Shown: positions 1 through 8,057 of the stretch, one piece after another
Layout of the letters: the number at the start of each line of letters is the position of its first letter
How positions within the stretch are numbered: position 1 is the stretch's first letter
Source of the DNA: JBIYSM02 sp044759095
GTDB taxonomy: Bacteria; Bacillota; Bacilli; Brevibacillales; Brevibacillaceae
Assembly: GCF_044759095.2 (NCBI RefSeq)
Contig: NZ_JBIYSM020000063.1
Location: 1-15,349, forward strand
Reading direction: 5' to 3'
Length of the DNA stretch: 15,349 nt
Notes under the pieces: model-generated
What the model saw: only the letters and a program-made list of their open reading frames with translations
Database searches by the model: none
Told to the model about the DNA's origin: nothing
Translations under genes and position numbers: made by a program

Positions 1-61
1 GGATTGGTTCAGGGAGAAGGGTATCCCACAATGTGATTTGCTCGTTACGAAGTTTTAACAT
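1..61 (-). CDS. Transposase, N-terminal fragment (continues beyond the window)
   Basis: An ATG at 61 on the minus strand opens a frame reading MLKLRNEQITLWDTLLPEPI, which continues past base 1. A GAGGTG Shine-Dalgarno sequence lies 7 nt upstream. A start of the form MLxLxxEQxTLWDxxLPE is typical of a group of DDE transposases (IS4/IS5-like superfamily) common in Firmicutes. This attribution is from memory of family N-termini, since the catalytic domain is outside the window. Its place inside a structure with a long terminal inverted repeat supports the call. Confidence 0.6.
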   Translation of the reverse strand, partial: MLKLRNEQITLWDTLLPEPI

Positions 62-116
62 AATCGCTCACCTCAAATAGGATTTTCGAGGAGCACTGTT
101 GAATTTCTTTATGAAG

Positions 117-191
117 AAAGGAATTCAGTCCCTCTTTTTGGATGTATTGCCTCGTCAACAACTACTTCCATTTAGAGAGCTGAATTCCTTT
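117..191 (-). repeat. Perfect 12-bp inverted repeat in the IS leader
   Basis: AAAGGAATTCAG (117-128) is the exact reverse complement of CTGAATTCCTTT (180-191). The pairing can continue imperfectly inward through CTCTCT/AGAGG-like arms. As RNA on the minus strand it would form a hairpin of about 75 nt between the IS end and the transposase start. It may block translation or transcription of the transposase from outside promoters, a known protective role of IS leader structures. That role is inferred here. Confidence 0.55.
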
Positions 192-210
192 TGTTTTTGA
201 CTTACCCCAG

Positions 211-253
211 GAATTTTTCAGGGGAAACTAGCTAAAGTCGGCTGGGTTTTCTT
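211..253 (-). repeat. Terminal inverted repeat of the left IS
   Basis: Read on the minus strand from 253 down, it begins AAGAAAACCCAGCCGAC, followed by TTAGCTAGTT and CCTGAAAAA. It matches the right IS end at 15183-15225 with six mismatches in 43 bases. Its first 19 bases also match the start of the MITE-like element at 14390. It contains the TAG stop (232-234) and the last codons of the ECF ATPase gene. Confidence 0.7.
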
Positions 254-1839
254 CGACGGATTCGATAGATCTGCGGGGCGTAGGCAAACGATTGGCGAAA
301 CACCTCGTCCGGAGCGCCATCGGTCACAATGGAACCGTCGTACAGTACGGAGATCCGGTTGGCGTAATCGCGGGCAAACTCTACGTCGTGCGTAATCACC
401 ACTGCCGCTTGTACCGGAGGCCGGTGTAGAAGTTCGGCCAGTTTGCGCTTTTGCTCCACATCCAATCCCCTCGTCGGTTCGTCCAGCAAGAGCACTTGTG
501 GCCGGGCCGCCAAAACGATCGCCAAAGCCAGACGCTGCCGCTCCCCTCCGCTTAGATCGTGGGGATGCCGTTTGCGGTGCGGTGTCAGTCCGAACGTATC
601 CAAGAGGGACTCCACAGACATCTCTGCTGCCGACGATGGAGCCTGTTTCAGGGAAAACAGCAGCTCTTCTTCCACCGACTCGTGGAGAAAATAATCGTTT
701 GGATTTTGCGAAAGATAGCCGATCCGGGTGTGGGCAGTCTGCCAATAGGCTTCATCCGTTTTCCGGCCGCGCCACCGCAGCTCCCCGGTGGCCAGTGGCA
801 GCACACCGGCAAATACTTTGGCAAGCGTGCTTTTGCCGGCGCCGTTTTCCCCGAATAAAGCGATGCGATCCCCCTCATATATGCCGTACGACAGACTCTT
901 CAGCACATCTTTAGATTGCTCATAGCCTGCGCTGCCACGATGAATCGACAGCAGTTCCTTCCCCTCTGTGCGGTTCCCTGCAGTCGCATTCCCTTGCTCG
1001 TTCCATGCAATCACAGGCAATAAGGCACGGGCTTCCTTTACGGTGATCGGCAGCTCGGCGATCTCCCTGTTCCTTGCCAGTTCGCGGGAGATCGGAGGAA
1101 GATAGTCGCGCCATTCCGGTCGTGATTCACGAGCTGACGCAACAAATTCCCGAGGAGTTCCGTCAAAGGCCACTCGACCCTGCTCAAACAGCAGAATGCG
1201 GTCGGCCAGGTGGAAGCACCGCTCCAGCCGATGCTCGCTCATGACAACGGTCATCCCCCACTCCTCGTGGAGCCGACGCAGGACGTGCAGCACTTCATCC
1301 GCATGGACGGGGTCCAACTGGGACGTGGGCTCGTCCAATAACAGCACTTCCGGATACAATGTCAACACGCAAGCAAGCGCCACTCGCTGCTTTTCTCCTC
1401 CGCTCAAGGACGCCACTTTTTTTCTCAGCAGCGGCCCCAAACCAAACAGCTGGCTGACCTCGGCAAGCCTGCTGCGCATCGTGGAGTGGGACAGTCCGAT
1501 ATTCTCCATGCCAAAGGCAAGCTCCCGTTCAACCGAATCGAGCAGCAGCTGCCGCTCCGGATCCTGATGCAGAAACCCGACCGCGGTGACGATATCCCGG
1601 TGTGTCAGGGAGGCAAGAGGCTTTTCATGCAAGTACACACGGCCTGCGATCGCCCCCCCGTAAAAACGGGGAACCAGTCCGTTCCATGTGCGCAAAAAAG
1701 TAGATTTGCCGCTGCCGCTCGCTCCCAGCAGAAGGACAAACTCTCCCTCCCGGATGCTGACGGACACGTCGGACAAGGCTGGATGGTCCGCTTCCGGATA
1801 GCGGTACGTAATGTGTTCACAACGCAGAATGCTGCTCAT
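232..1839 (-). CDS. ECF transporter ATPase, two fused ABC domains
   Basis: This is the energy-coupling ATPase of an ECF importer, 535 residues, with two complete ABC domains in one chain (EcfA-EcfA' fusion type). Domain 1 has Walker A GASGSGKST (K45), Q-loop Q92, signature LSGGEKQ (145-151), Walker B ending D169-E170 and switch H203. Domain 2 has GENGAGKST (K336), Q378, LSGGERQ (429-435), D453-E454 and H484. All catalytic residues are present, so both sites should be competent. It is the last gene of the cobalamin-riboswitch operon and its start overlaps the T-component gene by 23 nt, implying translational coupling; GGGAGA lies upstream of the ATG. The final residues RKPSRL and the stop are encoded by the inverted repeat of the left IS, so the native C-terminus has been replaced. 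The ATPase should still function because both ABC domains end well before this point. Confidence 0.93.
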   Translation of the reverse strand: MSSILRCEHITYRYPEADHPALSDVSVSIREGEFVLLLGASGSGKSTFLRTWNGLVPRFYGGAIAGRVYLHEKPLASLTHRDIVTAVGFLHQDPERQLLLDSVERELAFGMENIGLSHSTMRSRLAEVSQLFGLGPLLRKKVASLSGGEKQRVALACVLTLYPEVLLLDEPTSQLDPVHADEVLHVLRRLHEEWGMTVVMSEHRLERCFHLADRILLFEQGRVAFDGTPREFVASARESRPEWRDYLPPISRELARNREIAELPITVKEARALLPVIAWNEQGNATAGNRTEGKELLSIHRGSAGYEQSKDVLKSLSYGIYEGDRIALFGENGAGKSTLAKVFAGVLPLATGELRWRGRKTDEAYWQTAHTRIGYLSQNPNDYFLHESVEEELLFSLKQAPSSAAEMSVESLLDTFGLTPHRKRHPHDLSGGERQRLALAIVLAARPQVLLLDEPTRGLDVEQKRKLAELLHRPPVQAAVVITHDVEFARDYANRISVLYDGSIVTDGAPDEVFRQSFAYAPQIYRIRRRKPSRL

Positions 1840-2734
1840 TTGTTGTCTCTCCCTTCAGCCAAATGATCGGAAGCAGCCAAAGAGCGGTCAGACCGGCCAG
1901 AAACAAGGTGTCTCCCAGCGGATCCGTCCATACCAAGGCAGGGAAATAGGCAAACGCCCCGAACGATAGCCATCGTCCCCATACGGCTACCAGAAGCATC
2001 CCCCCGATCATCAGGAGGCCGAGCCACTCGCGCCGCTTGAACGGCTGCGTCCGGTACGAGCTCCGCGGCCCGCTTCCAAAGCCGCGTGCGTACAGCGTCT
2101 CGGCGGTCAGCCACGAACCTTCCAGAGCGCCAAACAACAGCGGCCGCATGATCAGCATGGTGTAGCGCAGCTTTTCCCGTAAACCTGGCCCCCGCGGGCG
2201 AATGCCTCTTACGTGAGCGATCTCCCGAATGCGGGCAAACTCCTGGCTTAAATACGGAAATAGCCGAAACGCCATTACCGCCGTCATGACAAACCGGGGA
2301 GCCGCTTTGGCAAACAGAAAAAAGAACCGGTCGTGGTCGACGAAGCGCTGATACATGACAGACAAAATCAGGATGCTGTACAGCCGGATGACACCCATCA
2401 CGGAGTAAAGCAGTTCTTCTGCGGTCACATCCAGCCTGCCGAAGTAGGCGACGATCGGACCGCGCCACAAAAAGCGCTCTCCGAGACTGGAAAAAAGCGG
2501 GTTGACGACGACGAACACCACCGTAAACCAGACCCCGATCCGAAACATCGTCACCGCCTGCCGCAGACACCCTTCGCGTACGGCCCATGCAAGGAGGAAC
2601 AGCAGCTGACCTGTCTGCAGCAGCGGGTGATATTCCCATAGAAAAGCAAGGATGACATGACTTGCCAGCAATCCGGTCACCACAAGCGGATGGAACGAGC
2701 GCCACGGCGATGATGAAGGGGTGCCAGTGAGCAT
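1817..2734 (-). CDS. ECF transporter T component (EcfT-like transmembrane protein)
   Basis: This 305-residue protein is the transmembrane coupling subunit that links the ATPases to the substrate-binding S component. Hydrophobic segments occupy roughly residues 15-60, 64-82, 108-128 and 146-162, with two more at 235-255 and 275-293. The two conserved coupling-helix motifs are visible as VRG (175-177) and ARG (216-218), on either side of a charged cytoplasmic stretch; the family form is Ala-Arg-Gly. Its ATG overlaps the stop of the S-component gene by one base (TAATG), and its end overlaps the ATPase gene by 23 nt. This is a dedicated S-T-A-A module, unlike shared ECF modules encoded apart from their S components. 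Confidence 0.88.
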   Translation of the reverse strand: MLTGTPSSSPWRSFHPLVVTGLLASHVILAFLWEYHPLLQTGQLLFLLAWAVREGCLRQAVTMFRIGVWFTVVFVVVNPLFSSLGERFLWRGPIVAYFGRLDVTAEELLYSVMGVIRLYSILILSVMYQRFVDHDRFFFLFAKAAPRFVMTAVMAFRLFPYLSQEFARIREIAHVRGIRPRGPGLREKLRYTMLIMRPLLFGALEGSWLTAETLYARGFGSGPRSSYRTQPFKRREWLGLLMIGGMLLVAVWGRWLSFGAFAYFPALVWTDPLGDTLFLAGLTALWLLPIIWLKGETTNEQHSAL

Positions 2735-3384
2735 TACCGTTCACCCTCCATCGGCAATTGAGCCGTCACCAGTTTGCGGTGGTACCGTACCAAAATGCGG
2801 GCAAATGCAGGGGCGAACAAGGCGGAGAACAGAAAATTGCCGATTGCGTGTGCCGTATCAAAGGACAGGCTGGCCGCATACAAGGCAATCAAGCTCTTTC
2901 CATTCATGAAGGCGCCCATGCCGACGAAAATCCACAGGTTCATGATCCATCCAAAGAGAAAGCCCCAAAGTGTACAGCAGGCAACAAAGACCCATTTTTT
3001 CCACGCGAGATCCAGCGGGGTGCCTGATCTTTGTTCCAGCAATCGGCGCAGACTGCCGGCAAACGCACCAGACAGTCCCCAGGCGAGCATCTGCCACAGC
3101 GTCCACGGCCCCTGACCGAGAAAAATGTTGGAAAACAGCGCTGCAATTGCTCCGACCAAAAAGCCAACACGGATGCCGAACACATACCCGCTGAGCATCA
3201 CAAGAAACGTGGTCGGCTGCACGTTGGGCAGCGCTGCGAACGGAACGCGGGCAATGGCTGCAATCGCTCCCATCGTGGCGATAACCGCCAGCACCTTTTC
3301 ATCCGTCCGCGCTTTCTCCAACACGAGCAATATGAGGGCAAAGATGGATAAGAGCGCGACAAGAATCAGCAGAGCCAGGTTCAT
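2734..3384 (-). CDS. ECF transporter S component, probable corrinoid-specific subunit
   Basis: This 216-residue integral membrane protein is the substrate-binding subunit. An N-terminal hydrophobic helix (about 2-22) precedes a charged linker and a typical S-component core (about 30-205) of roughly six helices. The core includes RVPFAALPNVQPTTF (46-60) and the segment IFLGQGPWTLWQMLAWG (91-107), of a type seen in S components associated with B12 riboswitches. The start has GGGGAGG 5 nt upstream, and the ATG overlaps the preceding stop as ATGA. Operon position behind a cobalamin riboswitch and two transcobalamin-like protein pairs points to cobalamin or another corrinoid. A CblT-like role in alpha-ribazole uptake is the main alternative, but no alpha-ribazole kinase (CblS) gene is present here. 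Confidence 0.8.
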   Translation of the reverse strand: MNLALLILVALLSIFALILLVLEKARTDEKVLAVIATMGAIAAIARVPFAALPNVQPTTFLVMLSGYVFGIRVGFLVGAIAALFSNIFLGQGPWTLWQMLAWGLSGAFAGSLRRLLEQRSGTPLDLAWKKWVFVACCTLWGFLFGWIMNLWIFVGMGAFMNGKSLIALYAASLSFDTAHAIGNFLFSALFAPAFARILVRYHRKLVTAQLPMEGER

Positions 3385-4418
3385 GGTGCCTCCCCGATGT
3401 TTGGAACAACAGGCAGACGGACGATCTGTTGGCCGTTCACGATTGCGCCGAAAAAGCCGCTGAGGGATGTCTGATTCTCGCTCGTCTTTTCAAGGCGTTT
3501 CGCCGCCTGCTCCACCCCTTCCCCGTCCGTACCGGAAACGATCCAGATCGGGTATCGGGTAACGGGATGCACCGTAGCAAGCAAAAGCCCTGTTCCCGAT
3601 TCGTTGTAACGGGCCTTGACCTGCCCAAACACATCTATGGCGTCAATGCCTTCCGTTGTCAGCCCGGCAAACAGCCCCTGGTTTTGTTTGGCCTGCCACA
3701 GCTCCCGTATGAAGGCAGAAGACAGCAGTCCTTTTGCGTCCCCGACGAGGATGAAGGCGCTCTCCCGGGAAAGCAATTGTTCGTCCCAAGGCAGTGTTTT
3801 CACTTCATCGCGGCGAACGCTATGCACACTTTTCGCCACATGTTCCGCCTGTGCTTCGAACCCTTTCGCAGCCATGATGACGAGCGGGACAGGTGTCTCC
3901 CCTTCCGCGCGCGGCCGAAACGGATGTGGATACGCACCGATCACGGCGGGCGTACTGATGGCGTAATCCCAGTTATGGTAATCCCACCAGACCACATCAC
4001 CTGCGTTGACGGGGTATTCCGCAGCCCCGACATCGGCTGTCAAGCCATTGACGTAAAAAAACCAGTCAAGCTTTTTGCTCGTGGTGTCTCCGGGGCGGTA
4101 TTGGGAGGCGAGACCACCCAGCGATTCCACAAATCCTCCGCCATATCCGGTTTTCAGTTCCAATCCGGATCGCTTCAGCACATCCATCACCGTTTCTCCC
4201 GATTGGATCGGGATCGGTTTATCCAGGACAGTGGCCGCACCAAAATCCTTTGTGATCCGAAGTTGTACATGGGGCCCTGTGACCTTCGGCTCTTCGACAG
4301 GTGTGGGCACGGGTGCAGATTCAGGGGCATGCGCCGAACGATATTGAAACAGTCCAACAAAAGCCCCTAACAGAATCAAACAGGAGAGAATCATCAGGAG
4401 CCAATCGTTTCGCTTCAT
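3381..4418 (-). CDS. Membrane-anchored DUF4430 (transcobalamin C-terminal-like) protein
   Basis: This 345-residue protein has an N-terminal hydrophobic segment (6-24), so it is probably tethered to the outer face of the membrane. A proline-rich linker (about 31-47) leads to a DUF4430 domain (about 49-155). The hallmark is visible: LDWFFYVNGL (118-127), then AEYPVNAGDVVWWDYHNWD (133-151). DUF4430 is the family that InterPro relates to the C-terminal beta domain of transcobalamin and intrinsic factor. Residues 165-345 form a second domain I do not recognise. C13 is preceded by ILS but the hydrophobic stretch before it is too short for a convincing lipobox. The gene starts 12 bp after the toroid-SLH gene and its stop overlaps the S-component start by 4 bp, placing it between capture proteins and importer. 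It may be the membrane-proximal relay, an inference from order. Confidence 0.82.
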   Translation of the reverse strand: MKRNDWLLMILSCLILLGAFVGLFQYRSAHAPESAPVPTPVEEPKVTGPHVQLRITKDFGAATVLDKPIPIQSGETVMDVLKRSGLELKTGYGGGFVESLGGLASQYRPGDTTSKKLDWFFYVNGLTADVGAAEYPVNAGDVVWWDYHNWDYAISTPAVIGAYPHPFRPRAEGETPVPLVIMAAKGFEAQAEHVAKSVHSVRRDEVKTLPWDEQLLSRESAFILVGDAKGLLSSAFIRELWQAKQNQGLFAGLTTEGIDAIDVFGQVKARYNESGTGLLLATVHPVTRYPIWIVSGTDGEGVEQAAKRLEKTSENQTSLSGFFGAIVNGQQIVRLPVVPNIGEAP

Positions 4419-4430
4419 GTCAATCCCCCC

Positions 4431-5948
4431 CTACCGTGTAGCCAACAATCGGTACAGCATGACCGCAGCTTCCGCCCGGGTCACGCCGGATTTGGCATCA
4501 AAGCGCTTGGTCGCCGTTCCCCCCAGGAGCCTGCGCGTTTGCAGATCCTTGACACTGCTCCTGGCCCAACTGCTTACCTTGCTCCACTCTACATTCACGT
4601 AACCGCTTGAAAAGGTCTTTTTCCATCCGTAGCGCTGAGCCACCCGCGCTGTAATCACCGCCATCTCCTCGTGGGTGATTCCCTGGTGCGGCCGGAAGAT
4701 GCCCTGGCTTCCCTGCATAAGTCCCAGCGCCGCCGCTTTTTCCACGACAGGAGCTGACCAATCGCTGACGGGCACGTCACGGAAAATTCCTTGCGCGCGC
4801 GGATTCGGCACTTCGCCGACGGCTCGAAGCAGCAGCGCGGCGAACTGGGCTCGCGTGACCGGATGGTTCGGCTTCATTTCCGCAGCCGTCACGCCTTGCA
4901 GATATCCGTTTTTTACGAGAAAACTGATCTCCCGAAAGGCCCAAAAGGAACCGGGTACATCACGCAGCTGGGACAGCCTCCGCGAACCGGTCTTCTCCCG
5001 CAATGCGTTTAGGTAGCTTGTTCCCCGCTCCAGATCGGACAAGGCAAGCAGCGCCTGGGCCGTGGCCATTTGATTGCCAATCCCAGTCCTGGTGTGGGCA
5101 AACGAGCCATCGGTCCTTTGGAACCCAAGCAGGTGATCCGTGACGCTTGCCGTTCCCTTTTTCCAGACGTTCGGCTGCTCTCCCCAAGCAATCAGAGCAG
5201 AAATGACGTTGGCTGCCGACTCGGAGTTGGGTGCGCCGCTCTCCAAAAAGCCTCCGCCGGTCGTTTGTGCGTTTTTCAGATAGGCAAGGGCGCGTTTCAC
5301 CGGCTGTTCGTCTTTGGTCATCCCCAGCGCCCGCATTGCCAATAGCGTCATTGCCGTCATATCGACGCCGCTCTGTTTGGCCCCTGAATAAAATTGAAAA
5401 CCGCCGTCAGGCAGCTGCCTGGATATCAACCAGGATTTCGCCAGTGATGCACGCGGAATCGGCTCTCCCGCTGCATGAAGAGCGATGATGCTCCAGACGT
5501 GAGCATTGATCAATTCCTGACCGCGGCCGTCAATGCTGTCAGCGAATTTGCCGTTGGCGAGCTGCGCCCCTTTGATACGCTCGATCATATTCTCTCTTCC
5601 GAAGCGCAGCGGGTCCTCCCCAGCTGCTGCTACGGTAAGCACATACCTCGCGTAGTCGGTGGTTTTGCGCGGGTCCAACGAACGCAGCCGCTTCTCCAGT
5701 TCAGCCTGCCACTCTCGTTTCGTTCCCCACCTGCCGGTACCGATTGTCTCCCCGTTCATCGCCAAGCCGATGATCGTCCAATCGTCGATGGCAACAACTC
5801 CTTTTGCTCCGAACTTGCCGTGGACATATTGAACGGCTCGGTTCGCAGCCTGGTCGATTGTCTGTTTCCCGGCTGCAACGACAGTGGTTGTCAGGTTGAG
5901 AATCAGCAGCAGAGCAAGCCCCCCTGCTATACGATACGGTTTCTTCAC
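4431..5948 (-). CDS. Exported alpha/alpha-toroid protein with three C-terminal SLH domains
   Basis: This 505-residue surface protein has a signal peptide (1-26, TTTVVAA-GK) and a helical-repeat region (about 28-315) of the prenyltransferase/squalene-cyclase toroid type, with QxxDGGF- and DGSF-like turns (178-184, 280-283). Three SLH domains follow (about 329-376, 389-437, 450-502; FRDVPVSDW at 389-397, VTRAEAAVMLYRLL at the end). SLH domains bind secondary cell-wall polymer, fixing the protein to the envelope. The toroid fold is that of the cobalamin-binding alpha domain of intrinsic factor. It is paralogous to the gene at 8058: DDWTIIGLAMNGE (55-67) matches DWELIGLAHAGE, and NAHVWSIIAL (148-157) matches NHVLSMVAL. 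Translation begins at a GTG, with AAGGAGG 8-9 nt upstream. It is followed 12 bp later by a DUF4430 gene, presumably its beta-domain partner. Confidence 0.85.
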   Translation of the reverse strand: MKKPYRIAGGLALLLILNLTTTVVAAGKQTIDQAANRAVQYVHGKFGAKGVVAIDDWTIIGLAMNGETIGTGRWGTKREWQAELEKRLRSLDPRKTTDYARYVLTVAAAGEDPLRFGRENMIERIKGAQLANGKFADSIDGRGQELINAHVWSIIALHAAGEPIPRASLAKSWLISRQLPDGGFQFYSGAKQSGVDMTAMTLLAMRALGMTKDEQPVKRALAYLKNAQTTGGGFLESGAPNSESAANVISALIAWGEQPNVWKKGTASVTDHLLGFQRTDGSFAHTRTGIGNQMATAQALLALSDLERGTSYLNALREKTGSRRLSQLRDVPGSFWAFREISFLVKNGYLQGVTAAEMKPNHPVTRAQFAALLLRAVGEVPNPRAQGIFRDVPVSDWSAPVVEKAAALGLMQGSQGIFRPHQGITHEEMAVITARVAQRYGWKKTFSSGYVNVEWSKVSSWARSSVKDLQTRRLLGGTATKRFDAKSGVTRAEAAVMLYRLLATR

Positions 5949-5985
5949 GAAGCGCGCCTCCTTGTCGGTGATGTGTGAAAAAGGG

Positions 5986-6010
5986 AAAAAGCAGGCCGGA
6001 AAGACCTGCC
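5986..6010 (-). terminator. Internal terminator-like hairpin within the operon
   Basis: On the minus strand GCAGG (6005-6009) pairs with CCTGC (5991-5995) across a 9-nt loop, followed by TTTTT and then CCCTTTTT. It sits in the only sizeable gap of the operon (65 bp), between the first toroid/DUF4430 pair and the second pair plus ECF genes. It may cause partial termination or protect a processed 3' end, giving unequal expression of the two halves. Confidence 0.6.
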
Positions 6011-6013
6011 TAC

Positions 6014-8047
6014 TTATTCCCTGCTGAGCTGTACATCTTTCCAGTAGCGGTACAAGACAGCGGCTGCCTCCCCGCGAGTCAATCCGGCTGTGGGATCGAA
6101 GCGTCCATCCGTTCTTCCTTTCATCCAGCCTTTTGCGGCTGCAAGTTTCACCGCTGACACGGCTGTTTGCGGAATCGCCGCTTCATCAGAGAATACAGGT
6201 GTTGCCCCGGATTGTTCTGCAACCGCACGGTTCGTGTACGCCCTTTCCAGCAGCACTGCGATTTCCGCACGGTTGATGGCGTCTCGATCATCAGCCGGCA
6301 GTGCTTCCCCTTTTCCGTTGATCCGGTTGAGCATCGTCTGGAATTCATCCGCGGTTACCGGTTGATGCATGCCGAACGTTCCGGGAGCCACTCCCCGCAC
6401 CACGCCGATGGAAGCAAGCGCCGTGACTGGTTCCTGCACCCATCGGTAGCTTGGCGCCAGTTCCCACAAATCGTGAAAGACCGGCTGGACGGTAACCGCC
6501 AGAAGATCCCCGAACATCGCTGTCTCTCCTTTGATTTGCTGCCCCTCTATGGAGAGAAACGCCTGATCCGGATGCCACGCTGCTGATGAATCGGCTCTGC
6601 CGTAAAGGACAGGCCATGATCCGTCTTCCACGGATCCGGTGAGCGGCCAGCTGAACGCCAGTCGAGTCAGCTGCGGATGGGAAGCGGAAATGCCGACACT
6701 CGTGCTGATCGGAACCGGTGAACTGCCATCCGCGGTTTGCAAGGTTTGCAGCTGATCCGTCTGTTCCTTGTCATCGTAAAAGCGGAAGCGGATCACGAGC
6801 GGTTTTCCATCCCATGCAGCTCGGGCAGGCAGCAGCTCGCTGCGCCACTCTTGTTTCGTCACAGCAATCCGGCCGCCCGATTCGGTCAGCCGCTCCCATG
6901 CTTCCGGCGAGACGGTCAACTGCCAGCTTTGCGAATCGCTTTTTTCCGGCAAAGCGATCAAAAGAGTTGGCTTAAGCCCGTTCAGAAGCGGTTTATAGAG
7001 CGTGGAGTTTTCCAGTTCTTCCTCCAGGCTTTTTTGCAGCTTTTGCTGTTCCAGCAGCAGATCTTTCACATCGATGGCCTCAAGGTTGACCGTCACCGTC
7101 TCCTTCTCGTCGCCCTTTTTGACGGCCAGCATCGCTGCCCGCTCATGGGCGGCCTGGAAGAAGAAAGCCACCTCCGGCAGGTACGTACGCTGCTTGTCGA
7201 TCTCGTAGTTTGCCAAATCCATCAGCAAATCCTCGACGATTCCCATGATCGCTTCGGCGTCCTCTGCATACTGCAGGCGGTGGAGCGCCTTTTCCACGCT
7301 GACCGACTCCGTCCGGGCATAGGAGACACGCGGACCGTCATCGTTCTCTCCGATCTCCGTTTCTCCCAAATCGGAGGTGTATAGGATTTCCACCTCATCG
7401 TTCGGTTCGAGTAGGTAGCGGTCGACCGGTGCTTGCGGTCCTTCACCGTTGACTCGGTAGATCCAACCGCTCTGTGGTCCTTTGTCAAACTCAGCCAGAC
7501 CGTCGATGCTTTTGATATAGACGTCGCGACCGTCGCCGTCACCATCTTCGTACTCGAAGTCAAAATCCCCTTCGCTGGATGCGACCTGCAAAAGATGAAA
7601 AACGGAGGAGCCGTCGGTGACTTTCAGCTTTGTTTTCGGGAAAATTTCGTCCCCGTTGTACCCCATAATCCGGAGAGTGACGTCAATTTTCTTCTTTTCC
7701 TCTTCCTTTTCGACTTTTACATAGAAGCGGGACTGTACCGGGTTGCGTGAGTACAGCGTAGCCGCCGCGTACCCTTTGTCCGTCTCTTCCGGCGGTACAA
7801 ATTCAAAAGCGAACGAACTGCCAGCCCCCGCCACATCGCGAAAATACATGATCTGTCCAGCCGCGTCCGTAATGAGAAGAGGAACTTTTTCCGGGTCATC
7901 AGGGGCCGTTCTGCCGCTCACGATGATCATTTCATCTGTCTGATTCGCCGAAATGGCTGCATCATTGCCGGCTGCCGCTCCCACACCATTCATGGAGGCC
8001 GTAAACAGGAGTACGGTGATGAGTAGGTTCAACCAGAATTTCTTCAT
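6014..8047 (-). CDS. Exported DUF4430 protein with C-terminal SLH domains
   Basis: This 677-residue protein has a signal peptide (about 1-24) and a beta-rich N-terminal domain (about 38-112). A DUF4430 domain follows (about 121-226; KLKVTDGSSVFHLLQ, then SGWIYRVNG at 193-201 and LLEPNDEVEILYTSD at 212-226). Between DUF4430 and the C-terminus are a helical part with a short coiled-coil-like stretch (about 328-348) and beta-rich segments I cannot assign. The C-terminus carries SLH modules (about 532-576, a short one near 588-604, and 617-669 with GLTRGEAAAVLYRYW), so it should be held on the wall polymer. An acidic DGDGDGRD stretch (168-175) inside DUF4430 resembles a calcium-binding loop, as a guess. 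The start has GGGAGGGG upstream and lies 10 bp after the toroid gene, so the two are likely made together as an alpha/beta pair. Confidence 0.82.
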   Translation of the reverse strand: MKKFWLNLLITVLLFTASMNGVGAAAGNDAAISANQTDEMIIVSGRTAPDDPEKVPLLITDAAGQIMYFRDVAGAGSSFAFEFVPPEETDKGYAAATLYSRNPVQSRFYVKVEKEEEKKKIDVTLRIMGYNGDEIFPKTKLKVTDGSSVFHLLQVASSEGDFDFEYEDGDGDGRDVYIKSIDGLAEFDKGPQSGWIYRVNGEGPQAPVDRYLLEPNDEVEILYTSDLGETEIGENDDGPRVSYARTESVSVEKALHRLQYAEDAEAIMGIVEDLLMDLANYEIDKQRTYLPEVAFFFQAAHERAAMLAVKKGDEKETVTVNLEAIDVKDLLLEQQKLQKSLEEELENSTLYKPLLNGLKPTLLIALPEKSDSQSWQLTVSPEAWERLTESGGRIAVTKQEWRSELLPARAAWDGKPLVIRFRFYDDKEQTDQLQTLQTADGSSPVPISTSVGISASHPQLTRLAFSWPLTGSVEDGSWPVLYGRADSSAAWHPDQAFLSIEGQQIKGETAMFGDLLAVTVQPVFHDLWELAPSYRWVQEPVTALASIGVVRGVAPGTFGMHQPVTADEFQTMLNRINGKGEALPADDRDAINRAEIAVLLERAYTNRAVAEQSGATPVFSDEAAIPQTAVSAVKLAAAKGWMKGRTDGRFDPTAGLTRGEAAAVLYRYWKDVQLSRE

Positions 8048-8057
8048 CGGCCCCTCC

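Larger units (their letters stand above)
1..253 (-). mobile_element. 5' end of an insertion sequence (partial, runs off the left edge)
   Basis: This is the upstream end of an IS read leftward. It comprises a terminal inverted repeat (211-253), an untranslated leader with a long hairpin (117-191) and the first 20 codons of a transposase (1-61). The terminal repeat, read inward on the minus strand, matches the repeat at 15183-15225 read inward on the plus strand at 37 of 43 positions (11 matches, then a run of TTAGCTAGTT, then CCTGAAAAA). Those two positions are expected for the opposite ends of the same kind of IS when both transposases point left. The outer edge of the repeat overlaps the 3' end of the ECF ATPase gene. 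The exact outer base and target duplication cannot be set without the other ends. Confidence 0.72.

Noticed and set aside
1836..2744. A second minus-strand frame over the T-component gene
   Set aside because: The overlapping frame has the ECF coupling motifs and membrane segments; this one is soluble and patternless.
3429..4370. A long plus-strand open frame of 313 codons
   Set aside because: It is antisense to the DUF4430 gene, has no recognisable domain and arises from GC-rich codon use; the opposite strand has clear domains and coupled starts.
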